Origin: Phycisphaerae bacterium
Lineage (GTDB): Bacteria > Planctomycetota > Phycisphaerae > UBA1845
Reading direction: 5' to 3'
Assembly: GCA_021604825.1 (NCBI GenBank)
Contig: BQJS01000166.1
Span: forward strand, 1 to 10,347
Length of the DNA stretch: 10,347 nt
Shown here: positions 7,402-10,347 of the stretch, in pieces
Layout of the letters: each line of letters begins with the position of its first letter
How positions within the stretch are numbered: the stretch's first letter is position 1
Program-made: the position numbers and the translations under genes
The notes under the pieces: generated by a model
Databases searched by the model: none
Told to the model about the DNA's origin: nothing
The model's input: the letters and a program-made list of their open reading frames with translations, nothing else

Positions 7402-7418
7402 TTGGCACGCCGATTGCA
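7402..7418 (+). promoter_or_regulatory. Sigma-54 (-24/-12) promoter of the kor/vor operon
   Basis: TTGGCACGCCGATTGCA matches YTGGCACGRNNNTTGCW at 13 of 14 defined positions (only the R is a C), with GG at 7404-7405, GC at 7416-7417 and exactly 10 nt between. Transcription would start near 7429, leaving a leader of about 33 nt before ATG 7462. Sigma-54 promoters need an ATP-dependent activator, so expression should depend on a specific signal. Confidence 0.8.
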
Positions 7419-7461
7419 CTGTTTCATATGCATTAGTGGAGTTCGCTTACAGGAGATTGTG

Positions 7462-7704
7462 ATGGATCTATGTCAGATTCATGCTGACCGCTGTAAGGGG
7501 TGCGAGCTTTGCGTTCAATTCTGTCCCAAGCACGCCCTGGAGATGTCTGAAGAGCGCAACGCCGCAGGATACCATCCCGCGGTATTGACCCACCCCGAAC
7601 TGTGCAACGGTTGTGCGATGTGCGCACAAATGTGTCCTGAAACGGGAATTGAGATTTATCGGAGGCAAAAACGTGCCCGCCAAGATGCAGTTAGCCAAGG
7701 GTAA
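7462..7704 (+). CDS. 2-oxoacid:ferredoxin oxidoreductase delta subunit (2x4Fe-4S ferredoxin, KorD type)
   Basis: An 80-residue ferredoxin-type subunit with two 4Fe-4S motifs: CKGCELCVQFC (Cys 11, 14, 17, 21) followed by Pro, and CNGCAMCAQMC (Cys 48, 51, 54, 58) followed by Pro. In four-subunit 2-oxoacid oxidoreductases the delta subunit takes electrons from the TPP-side cluster and passes them to soluble ferredoxin. AGGAGA (7451-7456) ends 5 nt before ATG 7462. An upstream in-frame start at 7402 would overlap the sigma-54 element and is rejected. The C-terminus is basic and polar (about 67-80). The gene is first in the operon, and its last 32 nt overlap the alpha-subunit gene in another frame. 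An extra Cys at position 4 lies outside both motifs. A stand-alone ferredoxin is the alternative, but the delta-alpha-beta-gamma order argues for a subunit. Confidence 0.9.
   Translation: MDLCQIHADRCKGCELCVQFCPKHALEMSEERNAAGYHPAVLTHPELCNGCAMCAQMCPETGIEIYRRQKRARQDAVSQG
7661..7665 (+). promoter_or_regulatory. Shine-Dalgarno that selects the GTG start of the alpha subunit
   Basis: GGAGG inside the end of the delta gene ends 7 nt before GTG 7673. The in-frame ATG at 7685 would be 19 nt away, too far for this site, so GTG is preferred. Placement inside the upstream gene points to translational coupling. Confidence 0.65.
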
Positions 7705-8731
7705 CGAAGCGTTGGCGATGGGAGCAATTGCGGGTGGCTGCGATTGCTTCTTCGGTTATCCGATCACGCCTCAAAACGAAGTGCCCGAAGTCCTGTCCTA
7801 CGAAATGCCCAAACGCGGTCGCGTCTTTGTGCAAGCTGAAAGTGAAGTCGCATCCATCAACATGGTGTACGGCGCAGCCGCCGCGGGCAAACGAGCGATG
7901 ACCTCGAGCAGCAGCCCGGGCGTCAGTTTGATGATGGAAGGTCTGAGCTACATCGCCGGCGCTGAACTGCCCTGCCTGATCGTCAACGTGATGCGCGGAG
8001 GTCCGGGACTCGGCAGCATCACCCCTGCGCAGGGCGACTATTTCCAAGCGTGCAAAGGTGGCGGACACGGCGACTATCAGAGCATTGTCCTCGCGCCTTG
8101 GAATGTGCAGGAGATGTATGAGTTCCCGGCCCTTGCATTTGAACTGGCCGACCGTTATCGCTGTCCCGCGATGATTCTTGCCGACGGTGTTCTCGGAGCA
8201 ATGATGGAACCCGCAGAAATATCCGTTGACGCCTCGCCGCCGAAAGTCCCAGAGAAAAAGTGGGCAACCAGTGGAAGAAATGGCCGAGCCCATAAGAATG
8301 TGGTCAACTCGCTGGTCATCGATCCGTACGGCCTGCGCGACCACAACCTAAAGCTCCAAGCCAAGTACAAGAAGATGAAGTGCGAGACCCGCTGGGACAC
8401 GCGCGATGTCGATGACGCCGACATCCTCGTTGTTGCTTACGGCATTTCGGCGCGATTGGCGCTGAGCGGTTGCAAGCTGGCTCGCAAGCAAGGCGTTAAG
8501 GCTGGACTGCTACGACCGATCACGCTCTATCCGTTCCCGACCGAACCCATCGCAGAATGCGCCGCCAACAAGAAGCGCGTTCTCGTGGTTGAACTCAGCG
8601 CCGGTCAGATGGTGCAGGATGTGCGACTCGCGGTGAACGGCAAAGTACCGGTCGATTTCTACGGCGAGATGGGCGGCGTCATTCCCAGCCCGGCCGAGAT
8701 ATGTCAAAAGATCGTGGAGGCCGCCCAATGA
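7673..8731 (+). CDS. vorB: 2-oxoacid:ferredoxin oxidoreductase alpha subunit (VorB/KorA family)
   Basis: The 352-residue alpha subunit carries the pyrimidine-side and transketolase C-terminal-like domains of a split 2-oxoacid oxidoreductase, binding CoA and the 2-oxoacid together with the beta subunit. LAKGNEALAMGAI, GYPITPQNE (28-36), QAESEVASINMVYGAA, MTSSSSPGVSLMMEG and Arg 108 in MRGGPGLG are the family's hallmark blocks, and the C-terminal half has LLRPITLYPFP. The wording of these blocks and the length resemble proteins annotated as 3-methyl-2-oxobutanoate dehydrogenase subunit VorB. Substrate choice between 2-oxoglutarate, branched-chain 2-oxoacids and others cannot be read from sequence. 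GTG is chosen as start from the GGAGG at 7661-7665; ATG 7685 is the alternative. It overlaps the delta gene by 32 nt and the beta gene by 4 nt (ATGA), consistent with coupled, equimolar translation. It lacks the gamma domain fused to alpha in some lineages; here gamma is separate. Confidence 0.93.
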   Translation: MPAKMQLAKGNEALAMGAIAGGCDCFFGYPITPQNEVPEVLSYEMPKRGRVFVQAESEVASINMVYGAAAAGKRAMTSSSSPGVSLMMEGLSYIAGAELPCLIVNVMRGGPGLGSITPAQGDYFQACKGGGHGDYQSIVLAPWNVQEMYEFPALAFELADRYRCPAMILADGVLGAMMEPAEISVDASPPKVPEKKWATSGRNGRAHKNVVNSLVIDPYGLRDHNLKLQAKYKKMKCETRWDTRDVDDADILVVAYGISARLALSGCKLARKQGVKAGLLRPITLYPFPTEPIAECAANKKRVLVVELSAGQMVQDVRLAVNGKVPVDFYGEMGGVIPSPAEICQKIVEAAQ

Positions 8732-9549
8732 CGACAGCCATCAATAAGCAGGACGGTACGGACAGCACGCCAGACAACGAACACCTCGTCGACCTCAAAT
8801 GCGTGTTCGAGCGACCGCAAGCCCTAAGCGACAAACCGTTTCACTATTGCCCGGGATGTTCGCACGGAACATATCACCGTCTGATTGCCGAGATGATCGA
8901 CGAGTTCGGCCTGCTGGATCGCACGGTGGGAGTTTGCCCAGTCGGATGCGCCGTGTTTGCCTATGAATATTTTGAAGCCGACATGATCGAAGCCAGCCAC
9001 GGTCGCGCGCCGGCTGTAGCGACGGGTGTGAAGCGTTCGCTGCCCGATCGTTTTGTCTTTACGTATCAAGGCGACGGCGATCTCGCATCAATTGGCATGG
9101 GCGAGATCATACACGCCGCCGCCCGTGGCGAACGCATCACCGTCTTCTTCGTCAACAACGGAATTTTCGGAATGACAGGCGGACAGATGGCTCCGACATC
9201 GCTGATTGGGCAGAAGACGACGACTTCTGTCGACGGACGCAATGCGATGACCACCGGTCACCCAATCAAGGTCTGCGAATTGCTATCGAGCCTCGAAGGT
9301 GTCGCGTACCTGGCCCGGGTGCCGCTGACTTCGCCCAAGAACATCAACACGTGTCGCAAGTACATGCGGAAAGCGATCCGGGCGCAAACGGAGAACGTCG
9401 GGCTTGGTCTCGTTGAAGTGCTTTCACCGTGTCCGGTGCAATGGGGCATGAGCCCAGGCGACGCGCTTCATCACATCGATGACCAAGTCGTCAAAGAGTT
9501 TCCTCCCGGCGAGTTCGTTGACAAGCTCGCGGAACCGGTCAAGGCGTAA
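8728..9549 (+). CDS. 2-oxoacid:ferredoxin oxidoreductase beta subunit, TPP-binding (KorB/VorA type)
   Basis: The 273-residue beta subunit holds TPP and the proximal 4Fe-4S cluster and carries out decarboxylation and electron extraction. YCPGCSHG gives Cys 41 and 44, GVCPVGC gives Cys 74 (with an extra Cys 70), and SPCPVQW near the C-terminus gives Cys 235; 41, 44, 74 and 235 are the probable cluster ligands. YQGDGDLASIG (Gly 115-Asp 116-Gly 117-Asp 118) and VNNGIFGMTGGQ from Asn 143 form the TPP pyrophosphate and Mg2+ site. HGRAPAVATGVKR is the usual block between them. GGAGG (8716-8720) lies 7 nt before ATG 8728, which overlaps the alpha stop codon as ATGA. An in-frame ATG at 8701 lies inside the alpha gene and has no comparable ribosome site. 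About 35 residues precede the first conserved block, mostly polar and probably flexible. Chemistry is clear; substrate is not. Confidence 0.93.
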   Translation: MTTAINKQDGTDSTPDNEHLVDLKCVFERPQALSDKPFHYCPGCSHGTYHRLIAEMIDEFGLLDRTVGVCPVGCAVFAYEYFEADMIEASHGRAPAVATGVKRSLPDRFVFTYQGDGDLASIGMGEIIHAAARGERITVFFVNNGIFGMTGGQMAPTSLIGQKTTTSVDGRNAMTTGHPIKVCELLSSLEGVAYLARVPLTSPKNINTCRKYMRKAIRAQTENVGLGLVEVLSPCPVQWGMSPGDALHHIDDQVVKEFPPGEFVDKLAEPVKA

Positions 9550-9588
9550 CCCGCCAAGTCGCAATGGTTGTACTAAGGAGCGTCGAAC

Positions 9589-10146
9589 ATGTTGGAAGAA
9601 ACGATTCTCGCTGGGTTTGGTGGGCAAGGCGTTTTGATGATGGGAAAGCTGCTCGCCCAAGCCGCCATGGAAGAAGGCATCAGTGCAACTTGGCTTCCCT
9701 CGTACGGACCTGAAATGCGCGGCGGGACTGCGAACTGCATCGTGGTCTTTAGTGACGATGAGATCGGTTCACCGGTGTCCGAGCAGTACGACGCCGTCGT
9801 CGCCATGAATCAGCCGTCCCTCGAAAAATTCGAATCCAAAGTCCGGCCTGGCGGAACACTCTTCATCAACAATTCGATCGTGCCGATCAAGACGTCGCGC
9901 GACGATGTGGAGGCTTACTACGTCGAGGCGAACGACATCGCGGAAAACGAATGCGGTTCAAACCGAAGCGCTAACGTGGTGATGTTGGGAGCGTTACAGA
10001 GCGTTCGTCAGAAGCTGAAACCAAAGTCGATCGAAGAGGCCATCGCCCACGCGTTTGAAGCCAAAGGCCAAGCCGTCATCGACGCCAACCTGAAAGCGCT
10101 GGCAGCAGGGATGAACGCCCTGCAAGAAAAAGCAACCGCCAGTTAG
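9589..10146 (+). CDS. 2-oxoacid:ferredoxin oxidoreductase gamma subunit (KorC type)
   Basis: A 185-residue gamma subunit of the pyruvate/2-oxoglutarate ferredoxin oxidoreductase family, the separate counterpart of the gamma domain inside single-chain PFOR. In the complex it contributes to CoA binding and assembly and has no Fe-S cluster. GFGGQGV (9-15) is the Gly-rich loop, SYGPEMRGGTANC (38-50) is the most conserved block, and AMNQPSLEKFE followed by a PGG turn and VMLGALQ complete the family pattern. Length and domain look complete. TAAGGAG (9574-9580) ends 8 nt before the ATG. The 39-nt gap after the beta gene is the widest in the operon but contains no promoter or terminator that I recognise. 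It is the last gene of the unit; non-coding DNA with a palindromic repeat follows. Confidence 0.93.
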   Translation: MLEETILAGFGGQGVLMMGKLLAQAAMEEGISATWLPSYGPEMRGGTANCIVVFSDDEIGSPVSEQYDAVVAMNQPSLEKFESKVRPGGTLFINNSIVPIKTSRDDVEAYYVEANDIAENECGSNRSANVVMLGALQSVRQKLKPKSIEEAIAHAFEAKGQAVIDANLKALAAGMNALQEKATAS

Positions 10147-10199
10147 AAATTTAAAGCAAGGCAACTTCGGTTTTTTGCGGCTTTTCGCGCTATACCGTC

Positions 10200-10219
10200 A
10201 TTCCCGCGCACGCGGGAAT
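10200..10219. repeat. Left palindromic hairpin, possible transcript end of the kor/vor operon
   Basis: ATTCCCGC (10200-10207) and GCGGGAAT (10212-10219) make an 8-bp stem with a 4-nt loop, 54 nt after the gamma stop codon. No T-run follows, so Rho-independent termination is unlikely by the usual rule, but such hairpins often protect 3' ends. Confidence 0.55.
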
Positions 10220-10326
10220 CCAGAATCCCTAAGAAAACTCCACGGATACTTCCACCACATGAATAGTCACCATGAATCCTCCATGAACGGTGTCACAACG
10301 TCGGCACGGGTGCCACACATGTCTGG

Positions 10327-10346
10327 ATTCCCGCTTGCGCGGGAAT
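10327..10346. repeat. Right palindromic hairpin, inverted copy of the left one
   Basis: ATTCCCGC (10327-10334), loop TTGC, GCGGGAAT (10339-10346). With its flanking TCTGG it is the inverted partner of 10199-10224; the only difference lies in the loop region, as expected if the stem is under selection. Confidence 0.6.
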
Positions 10347-10347
10347 G

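Larger units (their letters stand above)
7154..7461. other. Intergenic region with promoter of the kor/vor operon
   Basis: A 308-bp gap between the PLP enzyme and the ferredoxin subunit, with no gene that I can support. The first ~135 bases show no clear terminator for the upstream operon: no GC-rich hairpin is followed by a T-run. The second half has the parts of a sigma-54 promoter in the usual order: palindrome 7294-7312, IHF-like site 7352-7364, -24/-12 element 7402-7418, and Shine-Dalgarno 7451-7456. Confidence 0.75.
10199..10347. repeat. Element bounded by 26-nt inverted palindromic repeats (MITE- or REP-pair-like)
   Basis: The 26 nt at 10199-10224 recur as reverse complement at 10322-10347 with one mismatch (25 of 26). 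Each copy is itself palindromic, ATTCCCGC-4 nt-GCGGGAAT, and carries a CCAGA tail pointing inward. About 97 nt of non-coding sequence lie between them, including three CATGAA words (10258, 10271, 10282). Similar ATTCCCGC/GCGGGAAT repeats, such as Neisseria dRS3, are known as dispersed intergenic elements. The right copy ends exactly at the window edge, so the element may continue. It could be a non-autonomous mobile element or a paired REP. Each hairpin could also stabilise or end transcripts. Confidence 0.65.

Noticed and set aside
7402..7461. Upstream in-frame start of the delta subunit
   Set aside because: It lies on the sigma-54 promoter and would be upstream of the predicted transcript start. 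ATG 7462 has AGGAGA 5 nt before it and family similarity begins there.
10153..10185. Possible intrinsic terminator after the gamma subunit (AAAGC...GCTTT followed by TT)
   Set aside because: The stem is only about 5 bp and AT-rich with a large loop, and the T-run is interrupted. It is too weak to call as a feature.
1..10347. CRISPR array, tRNA, rRNA, riboswitch or transposase gene
   Set aside because: I saw no regularly spaced direct repeats, no cloverleaf-like or rRNA sequence, no recognisable riboswitch core and no transposase or integrase motif on either strand.

Overview
The window (moderately GC-rich bacterial DNA, every complete gene on the + strand) is dominated by ferredoxin-dependent 2-oxoacid metabolism. 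It holds eight genes: the 3' end of a multihaem c-type cytochrome, a three-gene unit led by a pyruvate:ferredoxin oxidoreductase (nifJ), and a four-gene unit encoding a split 2-oxoacid:ferredoxin oxidoreductase of the Kor/Vor type. Oxygen-sensitive ferredoxin-linked enzymes plus a CXXCH-rich cytochrome suggest an anaerobic or facultative bacterium. No gene settles the phylum. A Planctomycetota-like or proteobacterial-type lineage is my guess, not something the sequence proves.

Layout. 1-798: cytochrome c, its N-terminus outside the window. 799-1208: a 410-bp gap with an inverted repeat, an AT-rich stretch and a moderate sigma-54-type -24/-12 element before nifJ. 1209-7153: nifJ, a dihydroorotate-dehydrogenase-like flavoprotein and a PLP enzyme of the Cys/Met family, with gaps of 21 and 14 nt and a good Shine-Dalgarno before each, so probably one operon. 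7154-7461: a 308-bp gap with a near-perfect sigma-54 promoter, a near-consensus IHF-like site and an upstream palindrome. 7462-10146: delta (ferredoxin), alpha (VorB-like), beta (TPP) and gamma subunits, overlapping or closely spaced. 10147-10347: non-coding, ending in a ~149-bp stretch bounded by inverted copies of a 26-nt palindromic repeat (ATTCCCGC...GCGGGAAT core).

How the parts may work together. PFOR and the Kor/Vor complex both convert a 2-oxoacid plus CoA to an acyl-CoA, CO2 and reduced ferredoxin. The PLP enzyme carries the LYGC motif that marks methionine gamma-lyases. Such an enzyme would release 2-oxobutyrate, a plausible substrate for either oxidoreductase, giving propionyl-CoA. 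I infer a module that turns amino-acid-derived 2-oxoacids into acyl-CoA and low-potential electrons. The two promoter regions appear related: both have a GG-N10-GC element and both carry the octamer GCGCCGCG 107 or 108 nt upstream of the GG, which suggests a common sigma-54 activator. The least explained parts are the flavoprotein, whose orotate-site motifs are replaced, and the paired-repeat element at the right end.
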